A stretch of DNA of 64,000 nucleotides. Origin: Streptacidiphilus rugosus AM-16 (GTDB lineage: Bacteria; Actinomycetota; Actinomycetes; Streptomycetales; Streptomycetaceae). A program made the position numbers and the translations under genes. The first letter of the stretch is position 1; each line of letters begins with the position of its first letter. The stretch is taken from the NCBI RefSeq assembly GCF_000744655.1, contig NZ_JQMJ01000004.1:620001-684000 (forward strand), given 5' to 3'. Shown in pieces: positions 8,357 through 16,145 of this stretch. The notes beneath the pieces were generated by a model. It did not search any database and was not told the DNA's origin. It saw nothing but the letters and a program-made list of their open reading frames with translations.

Positions 8357-8806
8357 CCGCCCAGGTCAAAGGCACGGCGGCCCCTGTGCAGCGTCAACCA
8401 GTCACGCAGATTTTGAACGCGTTCGCCTCGGCCCCTCTGGACCGCGTGGGAACAGCGCACTGGGTACGTCCAAAGTCACCTTCCCCCGCTCCTGGCACAG
8501 CCCGCTGACCGGCGCGGCTAGGGGTCAGCACGACACCCAGGGGCTGGCCTCCGTTGCGAAACGATCTCGAAACGGCACAGCTCCGGAGCCCCCTTGCGGT
8601 GATCCGGCATCGGAACACCGCGGGGGCGGCGACGTCTCTGCGTCCTTCTCAAGGTCGCTCATGGGCAACAGTCGCACCGCGGCGAAGGCATGGGTCACCG
8701 CCAGAAGGCGAAGCCCCGCAACACGGGTGATCATCCTGCCGAACCAGGCTCCAGGGCCCTGAGCTGCGTGGATGGCATTCTCGGCAGGCGCAGTCCAGTG
8801 GGCAAG
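8357..8806. other. No supportable gene
   Basis: This 450-bp stretch lies between the transposase relic and a small regulatory-type gene. Short open frames exist on both strands but none shows a family pattern, a good ribosome binding site or a consistent start. I see no repeat or RNA gene in it. Confidence 0.5.
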
Positions 8807-9088
8807 TCAGTCGAGCTGCGCACGGCCCGGGTTGGCGGTGGCCGGCGCGTCGATGCGGTCCGACGCAAAGACGGGCTCGGACGCGGCGCGGCGCTGCTTC
8901 ACCTGGTCGGCCTTCTGCCGCGCCCACTCGTGGTTGACCTCGGCCGCTGCGCCGATCTTGCGCCAGGAGAGCTTGCCTAGGGCGTGGGCGTCGGCGATGT
9001 CCTCTTCGAGGGCCTTCTCTGCTCGGTCGATGGTGGCGCGGCGCTGGCGGAGGCGCTTCTCCCAATCGATTTCGATCATACCGCTCAT
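8807..9088 (-). CDS. Small putative DNA-binding protein
   Basis: A 93-aa charged protein. Residues 1-35 form a likely helical region (DWEKRLRQRRATIDRAEKAL), followed by LGKLSWRKIGAAAEVNHEW, which looks like a helix-turn-helix (SWRKIGAAAEVNHEWARQKA). The tail after residue 70 is Ala/Pro-rich. It has no other domain. The ATG at 9088 was chosen as it gives a natural N-terminus; a second Met lies three codons later. The upstream region contains two GTCTA-N5-TAGAC palindromes, so it may regulate itself. The family is not one I can name. Confidence 0.65.
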   Translation of the reverse strand: MSGMIEIDWEKRLRQRRATIDRAEKALEEDIADAHALGKLSWRKIGAAAEVNHEWARQKADQVKQRRAASEPVFASDRIDAPATANPGRAQLD

Positions 9089-9102
9089 GGTCCCATGATC
9101 GG

Positions 9103-9119
9103 CGTCTATCTCCTAGACG
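9103..9119. promoter_or_regulatory. Operator-like palindrome 1
   Basis: CGTCTA-TCTCC-TAGACG is a perfect inverted repeat with 6-bp arms and a 5-bp spacer, 15 bases upstream of the small DNA-binding gene. It shares the core GTCTA-N5-TAGAC with the palindrome at 9170-9190. Confidence 0.6.
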
Positions 9120-9169
9120 GCAAAACTGTGTATGGAGTAGCCAGCGAGGCGCGTCCGCGCCACTCTAGA

Positions 9170-9190
9170 AGTGTCTACAAAATAGACACT
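9170..9190. promoter_or_regulatory. Operator-like palindrome 2
   Basis: AGTGTCTA-CAAAA-TAGACACT is a perfect inverted repeat with 8-bp arms and a 5-bp spacer. Its centre is 69 bp from that of palindrome 1, and the shared core GTCTA-N5-TAGAC suggests that one dimeric regulator binds both. Confidence 0.65.
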
Positions 9191-9199
9191 CGGAACCCG

Positions 9200-9465
9200 C
9201 GTCGCACCATCGCCACCCGCACCGCCACCACCCACGCCCTCGCAGCTGGTCTCCCGATCCGCGAAGCCGCTCCGTCGCCGGATTCCTCCGGACGAACGCC
9301 ACGAAGCTCGGCATCACCGGCCGCACCGTCCAGGTCCGCCGCCACGGCCGGACCCGCGACTACGCGATCTACACCCCCGCCCAGGTCTCCCTCATCGCCA
9401 CCAACTACCGCCCCCGAAAGCCCGCCTACGAGACCGCCCGCCGGCACCTCCTGCTCACGGCCTGA
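9200..9465 (+). pseudogene. Remnant of a small DNA-binding-type gene
   Basis: In the frame ending with TGA at 9463-9465 there is a protein-like segment: FLRTNATKLGITGRTVQVRR, then TRDYAIYTPAQVSLIATNY and KPAYETARRHLLLTA. The first part resembles a winged-helix or MerR-type fold. Upstream in this frame there is no start codon; a plausible continuation (THALAAGLPIREAA) lies in another frame, so a frameshift near 9280 is likely. It sits divergent from the small gene at 8807-9088, across the two palindromes. Assignment is tentative. Confidence 0.35.
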
Positions 9466-9538
9466 CCGGGGTCTCGCCCCCGTGCACAGGGCGGGTGCCC
9501 GCCTGGAACGACCGACCCCCGAGGCGCATGGTTGAGGA

Positions 9539-10624
9539 ATGGGAGAGCAGCAGGGCAGACCGAGCCTGTGGCCGTCATGGCGTAGACGTGATGCCCTGGC
9601 CCTGATCCCTCTGGGCTTCATCATCGCGGTCACGATCTTCGACGTGGTCACCCCGGACAGCGTCCACTACGGAGTGCTGCTCATCCTGGCACCCATGATC
9701 GCGGCACTGGTTGGCGGCCCGTGGCTCACGGCCGGAATCGGGCTCTTGGCCGTGTGCGCCCAGGCCTTCATCGCCGCCCGCCTGGACGTGCTGAGCGTCC
9801 AGCGCGATGAGGCCATTCAAATCCTCGCCACCACAACCCTGTCGACTCTGGTCGTCCTCCTGTCCGAAATCCGCGAACGGCGCATGCGACAGATGGAGCA
9901 GATCCGGGCCGTATCGGAAGCAGCCCAGCGCGCCCTCATGCGTCCCCTACCCCACCGCCTCGGCTCACTGCAGGTTGCCTCGTTCTACCTGGCCGCAGCA
10001 GACCAGGCCGAGATCGGCGGCGACCTCTACACCGCCACCAGCGTCCGGGACGCCACCCGCGTGATCATCGGGGACGTGCGCGGCAAGGGCCTGCAAGCGG
10101 TCGGCGAATCCGCACTGCTGATCGGAGCGTTCCGCGAGGCCGCCGACAGTCACGCCGACCTCGGCGAGCTCGCCGCCGCGCTCGACCTCAGCGTCAGCCG
10201 ATACCTGGCCGACTTCGTCGACGACTACGCCCACGCCGCAGAGCACTTCATCACCGCCCTGCTGCTCCACATCCCCGCGGGTGCCGCAGCCGTGCAGATC
10301 ACCAACTGCGGACACCCGCCACCTCTCCTCCTCCACAACGGCACCATCCAGGTTCTGCACGCCACCAACCCCATCCCGCCACTCGGCATGCACCTGCTGG
10401 CCGTTACCGACTACACAGCCGACACCGTCGCCTTCAAGTCCGGCGACACCCTGCTGCTCTACACCGACGGGGTCATCGAAGCCAGGAACCCGGATGGAGA
10501 GTTCTACCCCTCGAAGAGCGGGTCGGCCAGTGGGCCAACAAGCCACCCGAGACGCTGCTCCGGCACCTCCAGCGAGACCTCCTCGAACACTGCGACGGGC
10601 GACTCGGTGACGACGCCGCAGTGA
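9539..10624 (+). CDS. Membrane-bound SpoIIE-type PP2C phosphatase (C-terminus frameshifted)
   Basis: The N-terminal 110 residues hold about four membrane segments (LALIPLGFIIAVTIFDVV, GVLLILAPMIAALVGG and two more), followed by a PPM/SpoIIE phosphatase domain: AEIGGDLYTA and VIIGDVRGKGLQA carry the metal-binding Asp residues, then TNCGHPPPLLL and LLLYTDGVIEAR. Such enzymes dephosphorylate anti-anti-sigma (STAS) proteins and so release sigma factors. The family end motif GDDAAVIAIR is in the neighbouring frame, which runs to a TGA at 10720-10722; one C missing from the CCCC run at 10507-10510 explains this. As read, the last 40 residues are out of frame. A STAS protein and a switch ATPase are encoded at 50.5-51.5 kb. 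Confidence 0.88.
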   Translation: MGEQQGRPSLWPSWRRRDALALIPLGFIIAVTIFDVVTPDSVHYGVLLILAPMIAALVGGPWLTAGIGLLAVCAQAFIAARLDVLSVQRDEAIQILATTTLSTLVVLLSEIRERRMRQMEQIRAVSEAAQRALMRPLPHRLGSLQVASFYLAAADQAEIGGDLYTATSVRDATRVIIGDVRGKGLQAVGESALLIGAFREAADSHADLGELAAALDLSVSRYLADFVDDYAHAAEHFITALLLHIPAGAAAVQITNCGHPPPLLLHNGTIQVLHATNPIPPLGMHLLAVTDYTADTVAFKSGDTLLLYTDGVIEARNPDGEFYPSKSGSASGPTSHPRRCSGTSSETSSNTATGDSVTTPQ

Positions 10625-10868
10625 TCGCGATCAGGCAACCCGACACGCAGGCCAGAGGCATATGGCGATCCCCTCGTCGTGATGGCGACGCACCGCCGAC
10701 CTCCGGGGCGCAACCTCGGTGAACAAGCAGAATCGGCGTCGGACGCTGCGATCGCATGGGCGATGACGGACACGCCTGGGGCAGGGTCCCCCTCTTCCGC
10801 CGAGCCCCGCCCTGAGCCCCGATCGGGCGACGGCCGCCGCGCAGCCGCCCGACTACAGACAGGAAAAC

Positions 10869-11045
10869 GTGACCGCCCTGCCACGCACCACGGCCACCGG
10901 CCGGACCTACCTGTCCCGCCTCCTCAGCGCCGCGCTGCAGCAGCCGATCCACGTCTTCCGCGAGCCGGGCAAGCCCGGCTCCGACGTGATCGAGCCCGCC
11001 CTGGACCGACTCCTCGCCGACGGCCTGGTCCAGCTCGGCGAGTAG
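10869..11045 (+). CDS. Small winged-helix-like protein, cut by an in-frame TAG
   Basis: GTG at 10869 opens a frame MTALPRTTATGRTYLSRLLS..., with EPALDRLLADGLVQLGE before a TAG at 11043-11045. The same frame continues sensibly past the stop (VPLKGKAVRVTDLGCAVLAD) to a TGA at 11115-11117. The whole 82-codon reading resembles a short winged-helix module (recognition helix, DGLV strand, TDLG wing). The TAG is therefore probably a nonsense mutation or an error, and the listed part is the truncated product. No operon partner is evident. Confidence 0.45.
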   Translation: MTALPRTTATGRTYLSRLLSAALQQPIHVFREPGKPGSDVIEPALDRLLADGLVQLGE

Positions 11046-11228
11046 GTTCCACTCAAGGGGAAGGCGGTGCGCGTCACCGATCTCGGTTGCGCCGTCCTCG
11101 CGGACCATGCGGAGTGACGCGCGAGGGCCGGCCCGCTTTGCCGCCCGGGGTCGACCCTCGCCGTCCGTCGGGCTGATCGCACCTACCGTGCGGGGGCGAA
11201 GACACCGTTATCACTTGCTCCGGTCGCG

Positions 11229-11837
11229 TCAGTCGCGACGGTCCACAAGCAGCACTTCGAACTCCTCCAGCGCGATCACGTTCATCGGCACGTCCGAGGT
11301 CGCGCGTGCCCGTGCGGCGGACTGGGCCCCGCGGGAGGCCACGAGTGCGTCGCGGGTGGCCCACAGGGTGCCGACGGATCCCAGGCCGGTTTGCCGGTCG
11401 GCGAGCAGTGCAGCCCCGGCGAAGCCCGGCGTCGACTCGAACCCGGGCAGTGCCGCAGTCCGGAACAGCTCGGACATCTGGTCCAGCTTGGCCGGGGGGA
11501 TCTGGAATCGCCCGAGGCGGAAGCCCCCACCTCGCTCGACCTGCGGGTGGGGCGTGTACGCCAGCGCCTCTAGTGTCATGACAGACAGCGACGAGGCGAA
11601 GGGTGCCAAGAGCTCAGCGCGTCGCTGCCGCACGGCCTCGTTGCTGGCTTGCGCCGCCGCGACGCTGTCCCACCAGCTGCCCATCGTGATCTTGCCGAGT
11701 TCCCGGTCGGCGAAGAGCCCGTAACCCCGGTAGCCGGGCTCGTCGGAGAGCAGCTTGACGGCCTCGACCAGCAGCCCGTCCAGGGCCTGGTCAATCTTGC
11801 CCGGATCGCCTGTCACATAAGTCGTGCGCACGTACAT
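11229..11837 (-). CDS. Tandem antibiotic-biosynthesis-monooxygenase-fold protein
   Basis: A 202-aa protein made of two ferredoxin-like ABM domains of about 95 residues each. Domain 1 holds MYVRTTYVTGDPGKIDQALD, the conserved GYRGYGLFADRE and SWWDSVAAAQAS. Domain 2 repeats the plan with GFAGAALLADRQ and TLWATRDALVAS. Such domains act as cofactor-free oxygenases or simply as small-ligand-binding dimers; tandem forms often work as monomers. The ATG at 11837 gives a clean domain start; an AGGAGG lies 14 bases upstream. The gene is divergent from the SnoaL/cupin pair at 12086-12639. Confidence 0.82.
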   Translation of the reverse strand: MYVRTTYVTGDPGKIDQALDGLLVEAVKLLSDEPGYRGYGLFADRELGKITMGSWWDSVAAAQASNEAVRQRRAELLAPFASSLSVMTLEALAYTPHPQVERGGGFRLGRFQIPPAKLDQMSELFRTAALPGFESTPGFAGAALLADRQTGLGSVGTLWATRDALVASRGAQSAARARATSDVPMNVIALEEFEVLLVDRRD

Positions 11838-12085
11838 GACTGGCCCCCAATCCTCCTTGACGTTTCCTGAATACGACGCTCCTCCTGTGAAGAAGTCGCC
11901 GCAACCAGGGAAGCAAGGGCGCCGCCCGAGCCCACGGGCCAGCGTGTCTTCCGTCCTCGGAAAGCCGGTTCGCCGATCGTGGCGGCAAATGCAGAGTGGC
12001 AAGAGTCTCGGCGGCACCCCGCCTTCTCTGAGCTTGCTCACGTCGCCCGCACGGAGGAGCCTCGAAGGTGACGAAGGAGGTCACC

Positions 12086-12448
12086 ATGGCCACTGCCGCA
12101 CCCGCCTTCGACGCCGACACGCTGCGTCGGGGCATTGAGGGACACACTCCCGAGACCCTGTTGTCCCTGTACCGGGACGATGCCGAGATCCGGCTCGTCA
12201 ACCGCGACGCCACGCCGAGCCACCCCAAAGTCCTGCAAGGCCGGGACGCGATCGGTGCGATGCTCACCGATGTATACAGCCGCGACATGACGCACAAGCT
12301 GGAGCGCTGTGTGGTCCAGGGTGATCAGGTGGCCTTCAGCGAATCGTGTCAGTACCCGGACGGGCTGCGTGTTCTGTCCGAGTCCATGATCACGCTGCGC
12401 GACGGCAAGATCTCCGAGCAGGTCATGATCGAAGCGTGGGACGAGTGA
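12086..12448 (+). CDS. SnoaL/NTF2-like protein
   Basis: A 120-aa cone-shaped NTF2-like fold: LRRGIEGHTPETLLSLYRDD, then AEIRLVNRDATPSHPKVLQG and LRDGKISEQVMIEAWDE at the end are typical of the SnoaL superfamily, members of which are small isomerases, cyclases or ligand binders. The ATG at 12086 follows AAGGAGG at ideal distance and was preferred to a GTG six codons upstream. The stop TGA overlaps the GTG of the next gene, so the two are translationally coupled. Substrate unknown. Confidence 0.85.
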   Translation: MATAAPAFDADTLRRGIEGHTPETLLSLYRDDAEIRLVNRDATPSHPKVLQGRDAIGAMLTDVYSRDMTHKLERCVVQGDQVAFSESCQYPDGLRVLSESMITLRDGKISEQVMIEAWDE

Positions 12449-12639
12449 CGCGCGGAATCCCCAGGGAAAATCTCGTCTACAACCTCGCCGACGGCACAGC
12501 AGCCTTCACCGACGAGTCCGGTGAAACCGTCGAAGTCGCTCTCGCAACCGGCCAGACGATGTGGATGCCAGCCATGGACCACTCCACGCACAACCTCGGA
12601 GGCACTGAGGTCCGGGCGCTGCTGTTCGAGCTGAAGTAG
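12445..12639 (+). CDS. Cupin protein, half-length
   Basis: A 64-aa product beginning at GTG 12445, which overlaps the preceding stop (GTGA). It holds only the second half of a cupin barrel: TGQTMWMPAMDHSTHNLGGT and EVRALLFELK. The His in DHSTHN is the metal-binding position of cupin motif 2; motif 1 with its HxH is absent. Normal single-domain cupins of this type have about 110 residues, so the gene has probably lost its 5' half in a deletion that fused it to the SnoaL gene. Whether the short form folds is doubtful. Confidence 0.6.
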   Translation: MTRGIPRENLVYNLADGTAAFTDESGETVEVALATGQTMWMPAMDHSTHNLGGTEVRALLFELK

Positions 12640-12883
12640 CCACCCATCGATCTACGCTGAACCGATGAGCGGTCCGCCCCTGCCCGGCATCGACGCCAAT
12701 CCCGAGCCGGACGCGAAGGCACGGCCCGTCTGTACCGATATCCGCCTCCCCGAACCGCCGCGCGGCGAACAGGCCGAGACGAGCCCCGGGCTCTGAACAG
12801 GCGAACCTGCTGGCCAGGGCCCTAGCCTGGAAGGTAGGGCCTTCGCGTCCCTCCCCCTCCCCGCACCGATCCACAAGTCCTGA
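12640..12883. other. Intergenic, no gene seen
   Basis: Between the half cupin and the GlxA relic I see no supportable gene. An ATG at 12664 (MSGPPLPGIDANPEPDAKA) opens a short frame to 12796 without a recognisable pattern. Confidence 0.4.
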
Positions 12884-13486
12884 GCATTGCTCCCGGGCCA
12901 CAGCCCACTGGCAGTGGGCGGGTGCCCTCCGTGCCCGCTTCCCCGCTGTCCACCTCGAATCAGCCGTGCTGTTCATTGACGACGGTGACATCCTCACCGC
13001 CGCGGGAAGCGCGGCCGCACTCGACCTCGGGCTGCACGTGGTCCGCCGCGACCACGGCGCCGAGGTCGCCAACTCCGTGAGCCGGCGACTGGTCTTCGCG
13101 GCGCGCCGCGACGGCGGACAGCGGCAGTTCGTGGAGCGTCCCATGCCCGACCTCCTCGACGAATCGCTGGCCCCCGTCCTTCCTGGGCCCAAGAGCGGCT
13201 CGACGCACCACTCACGGTCTCCGACGTCGCGGCGCGAGCGGCGGTCAGTCCGGCGACACTGCACCGCCGCTTCCGGGCGCAACTGGGAACGACTCCCTTG
13301 ATGTGGCTCACGGGCGAGCGGCTCGCCTTGGCGTGCCGCTTGATCGAGCGGGGCGAGTCACGATTCGAGATCGTCGCACGCCGAAGCGGGCTGGGAACGG
13401 CTACCAGCCTGCCATCGCTCATGCGTCGCGAGACAGGTATCACTCCGTCGGCGTACAGGCACCGGTTCGGACCCGAGGTGAGCTGA
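12884..13486 (+). pseudogene. GlxA/AraC-family transcription regulator, truncated and frameshifted
   Basis: The first part is the end of a DJ-1/PfpI-like domain: ATAHWQWAGALRARFPAVH, then VLFIDDGDILTAAGSAAALD and HVVRRDHGAEVANSVSRRLV, which are signature segments of GlxA-type regulators. Near 13185 the frame changes and the AraC DNA-binding domain follows: APLTVSDVAARAAVSPATLH, TPLMWLTGERLALACRLIER and RRETGITPSAYRHRFG. About 120 N-terminal residues are missing, so the gene is a 5'-truncated pseudogene even if the frameshift is an artefact. Intact relatives sense amides or similar small metabolites. Confidence 0.8.
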
Positions 13487-13909
13487 CGGCAGGGACGTCC
13501 GTCCGTGACGACGGGCGATGGCACCGACCAGCCCCGTTGGACGGACGGGTCCCATGTCGCCAATCCGCTCCAATCCGGCCGTGATCGGCCTACTGCGAAA
13601 AGTAGTTGACCTCGGGAAGCGGAGTGTTCTGATGTCGAATCGCCTCGCCCGAGCAATTCTGGAGAAGCTGCCGCCCGAGCAGCGGGTCCCCGACCTCACC
13701 GCTCTCCGCTGGCAGGCACAGCGCGGGACGCCGACCACCTGCTGGTGGCCGGCGCCTCGTGGCTTGCCACAGCGGGCTGCGGCGAGGGCGGGCTCCGGGC
13801 CGGAGCGATGTCGCGCCCTGCCGCCGTCCGTCGCCGCATCGGGTACAACAGTGCTTCGTGACGCACCGTCGGTCAACTCGAAGAGCTGCCCCGGGAACCG
13901 GACGCCCGG
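13487..13909. other. No supportable gene
   Basis: This 420-bp stretch contains a short frame from ATG 13632 (MSNRLARAILEKLPPEQRVP), which looks protein-like for about 35 residues and then loses character. It may be another gene fragment. Nothing else is recognisable. Confidence 0.4.
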
Positions 13910-15457
13910 TCAGCTGATGGACTGGATGCCGCTCCATCCGCCGGTGCCGACCGTGGTGCGGGGGCCGTCGACGGGGTTGCCGGTGGAGTCGGTGGCGCCT
14001 GCGTAGAACAGCAGGGTGCCGGTGCCGTCGTTGGTGGTGGCCCACATGTCAGCCACGCCGTTGCCGTCGGCGTCGGCCGCACCGGCGAGCAGCGGGCGGA
14101 TGGTGGTGCTGTAGCTGTGTCCGTACTGGGTGCGGGTGCCGAAGCCACCACCGGCCTTGCCCGGGTAGAGCCACAGGTCGCCGGTGCGGGTGTCCCGGGC
14201 GAGCAGGTCGACCCGGCCGTCTCGGTTGGCGTCGCCGGGGGCCGTGATGGTCATGGGTGTCCAGCCGCCGCTGCCGATCAGCACGGGTGCGGCGACGGAC
14301 GGGGTGGCGCCGGTTCCCTCTGCGTACAGCCACAGCTTGTCGTCGTGCGAGATGACCAGGTCGGGGCGTCCGTCCCCGGTGGCGTCGCCGATGCCCACGA
14401 CCTTGGAGCTGGTGGGCAGACCGCTGGCGACCTTGATCGGCGCGGCGAGTGAGCCGTCGCCGCGGTTGGGGTAGACGCGCAGCTCGCCGCCGACGATGGC
14501 GACGACGTCCTCCAGCCCGTCCCCGGTCCAGTCGCCGCGGTGGGTCACCGAGGCTCCCGACCATCCGCCGGTGCCGATGACGACGTAGGACCCGAGACCG
14601 CCCTTGCCGTCGCCGGGGTAGAGGCGCAGATTACCGGCGCCGTCGACCGCGACGAGGTCGGGCTTGTCGTCGCCGGTCAGGTCACCGGGAGCGACGAACA
14701 CCGTGTCCTTGATCCAGGAACCGAGGTCGTCGACCCGGGAACTCACGGCATCCGTACGTGTCTCGGTGTCGGCCGTCCCCAGGCACCCGCCCTGCCAGGA
14801 GCGGCTGTTGACCGCGGCGACCTCGACGCTGCCGCCCTGCTCCCGCACCAGCGGACCACCGGCATCGCCCTTGCAGATCACCGCACCCTGCGAGCCCGCG
14901 GCTAGCGCGACGTCGGAGCCGCTGACGCTCTGCACCGAAAAGAGCGAGGAGTGCAGCAGGTCGGGCACCCACTCGTCCTTGGTCCGGCCGAAGCCGGTGG
15001 CCCGCAGTTGCTCCCCCGGGCTCGGAGCGGTGGCCGCGATCCTGGCCGGAGCCACGTCCAGAACGCGGTGCGCCAGCTTGGCCATGACGACATCGCGGTC
15101 CGCGCGCGGGACCAGCTCCGTCACGGTGGTGACCGCGCCCGCGCTGGTGGACAGGTCGGTGCGCCCCACCGTGACGGTCGTGCTGAGCTTGGGCGGGCCG
15201 GCCGCCACCGCCATGCCCGGTGTGTCCGCGAAACAGCTCGCCGCCGTCAGCACCCACTGCGGGTCCACCAGCGTGCCCGAACACGCCCGCTGCGTGTCAC
15301 CCTCGCCGATCACCAGCTTGGCGCTGTAGGCGTAGGCGCCGGCCGCGACCGGGTCGCCCGCGAGGGCGGAGGCGTTCGACATGGTCAGCACGGACGCGGT
15401 GAGCGCGGTCGACAGTATTGCGGCCGTGAACACAGCCCGAGCGGCGCTGGTGGACAT
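13910..15457 (-). CDS. Secreted trypsin-like FG-GAP protein, catalytic residues replaced
   Basis: A 515-aa preprotein: signal peptide (residues 1-33), a chymotrypsin-fold domain (about 38-255) and a seven-bladed-type FG-GAP/VCBS region with five visible calcium loops (DLTGDDKPDLVAV, DWTGDGLEDVVAI, DATGDGRPDLVIS, DANRDGRVDLLAR, DADGNGVADMWAT). The protease motifs are altered: TAASC stands where TAAHC carries the catalytic His, and GDAGG where GDSGG carries the catalytic Ser; the Asp of DRDVVMAKL remains. It is therefore probably a non-catalytic binding protein. Third gene of a same-strand group with 15507-16100 and 16146-19583 (gaps of about 50 bp). The ATG follows GAAGGAAG. Confidence 0.9.
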   Translation of the reverse strand: MSTSAARAVFTAAILSTALTASVLTMSNASALAGDPVAAGAYAYSAKLVIGEGDTQRACSGTLVDPQWVLTAASCFADTPGMAVAAGPPKLSTTVTVGRTDLSTSAGAVTTVTELVPRADRDVVMAKLAHRVLDVAPARIAATAPSPGEQLRATGFGRTKDEWVPDLLHSSLFSVQSVSGSDVALAAGSQGAVICKGDAGGPLVREQGGSVEVAAVNSRSWQGGCLGTADTETRTDAVSSRVDDLGSWIKDTVFVAPGDLTGDDKPDLVAVDGAGNLRLYPGDGKGGLGSYVVIGTGGWSGASVTHRGDWTGDGLEDVVAIVGGELRVYPNRGDGSLAAPIKVASGLPTSSKVVGIGDATGDGRPDLVISHDDKLWLYAEGTGATPSVAAPVLIGSGGWTPMTITAPGDANRDGRVDLLARDTRTGDLWLYPGKAGGGFGTRTQYGHSYSTTIRPLLAGAADADGNGVADMWATTNDGTGTLLFYAGATDSTGNPVDGPRTTVGTGGWSGIQSIS

Positions 15458-15506
15458 ACGACTTCCTTCTCTGGGAACGGTTGTGGGTGGGACGCGGGGC
15501 CGGCGG

Positions 15507-16100
15507 CTACGCGATGGTTCGGATCTCCATGAGCGTGAAGTCGCGGCCCTGCGGGTCCGTGCTCTCGCCGACCCCGGTGAAGGCGTTCTTGGCGACGTCG
15601 TAGGTCTGCTCTTCGGTGCCGGTGGTCATGTCGACCTGGGCGGACTGGTCGACGCTGCCCTTGATGCCGTAGACGCGGGGGATCTCCAGGGTCAGCCAGC
15701 CCGAGGCGCCGGTGACCTTGAAGCAGATCTTCGCGCTGCTGCGGGACCAGACCTCCAGCAGCCCGGTCGCGCTGGCACAGTCGGCGAGGACGATGTGCCC
15801 GTCGCCGCGCTTGAGGACGATGTTCTGCTGCGCCAGGATCTTGTCCGCCCCCGGGTAGCTGAAGTCCTCCACCGCGTACCCCGGCTCCTCATCGGCCACG
15901 GGGGCCACCGCACTTCCGCCCCCACCGCTCGCAGCCGCCCGGGTCCGCGAACCCTGCGAACCCGGGGAGCCCTGCGAGCCCGCCACCACCGCCGACACGG
16001 CCAGCGCGGCCACCGCCGCGGTTCCCAATGCCCGCCGGGCGGCTCGCTGCCACTGCGGCCGGGAACCCACTGCCGTTCGCGTCTCCAGCACGGTCCTCAC
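15507..16100 (-). CDS. Secreted or membrane-anchored protein of unknown function
   Basis: A 197-aa protein with a long charged N-region, a hydrophobic segment LGTAAVAALAVSAVVAG (residues 26-42, signal or anchor) and a Gly/Ser-rich linker (GSQGSPGSQGSRTR). The extracellular part (about 70-197) has two Cys in LADCASATGLLEVW and AKICFKVTGASG and looks like an all-beta domain. I do not know the family. It lies 45 bp downstream of the ALF-repeat gene and 49 bp upstream of the protease-like gene, so the three are likely one transcript and may act together outside the cell. GTG start at 16100. Confidence 0.78.
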   Translation of the reverse strand: MRTVLETRTAVGSRPQWQRAARRALGTAAVAALAVSAVVAGSQGSPGSQGSRTRAAASGGGGSAVAPVADEEPGYAVEDFSYPGADKILAQQNIVLKRGDGHIVLADCASATGLLEVWSRSSAKICFKVTGASGWLTLEIPRVYGIKGSVDQSAQVDMTTGTEEQTYDVAKNAFTGVGESTDPQGRDFTLMEIRTIA

Positions 16101-16145
16101 CCTCGTTTCGGTCGTATTCGGAAGTCGGAAGAACGAGATGCCGGA

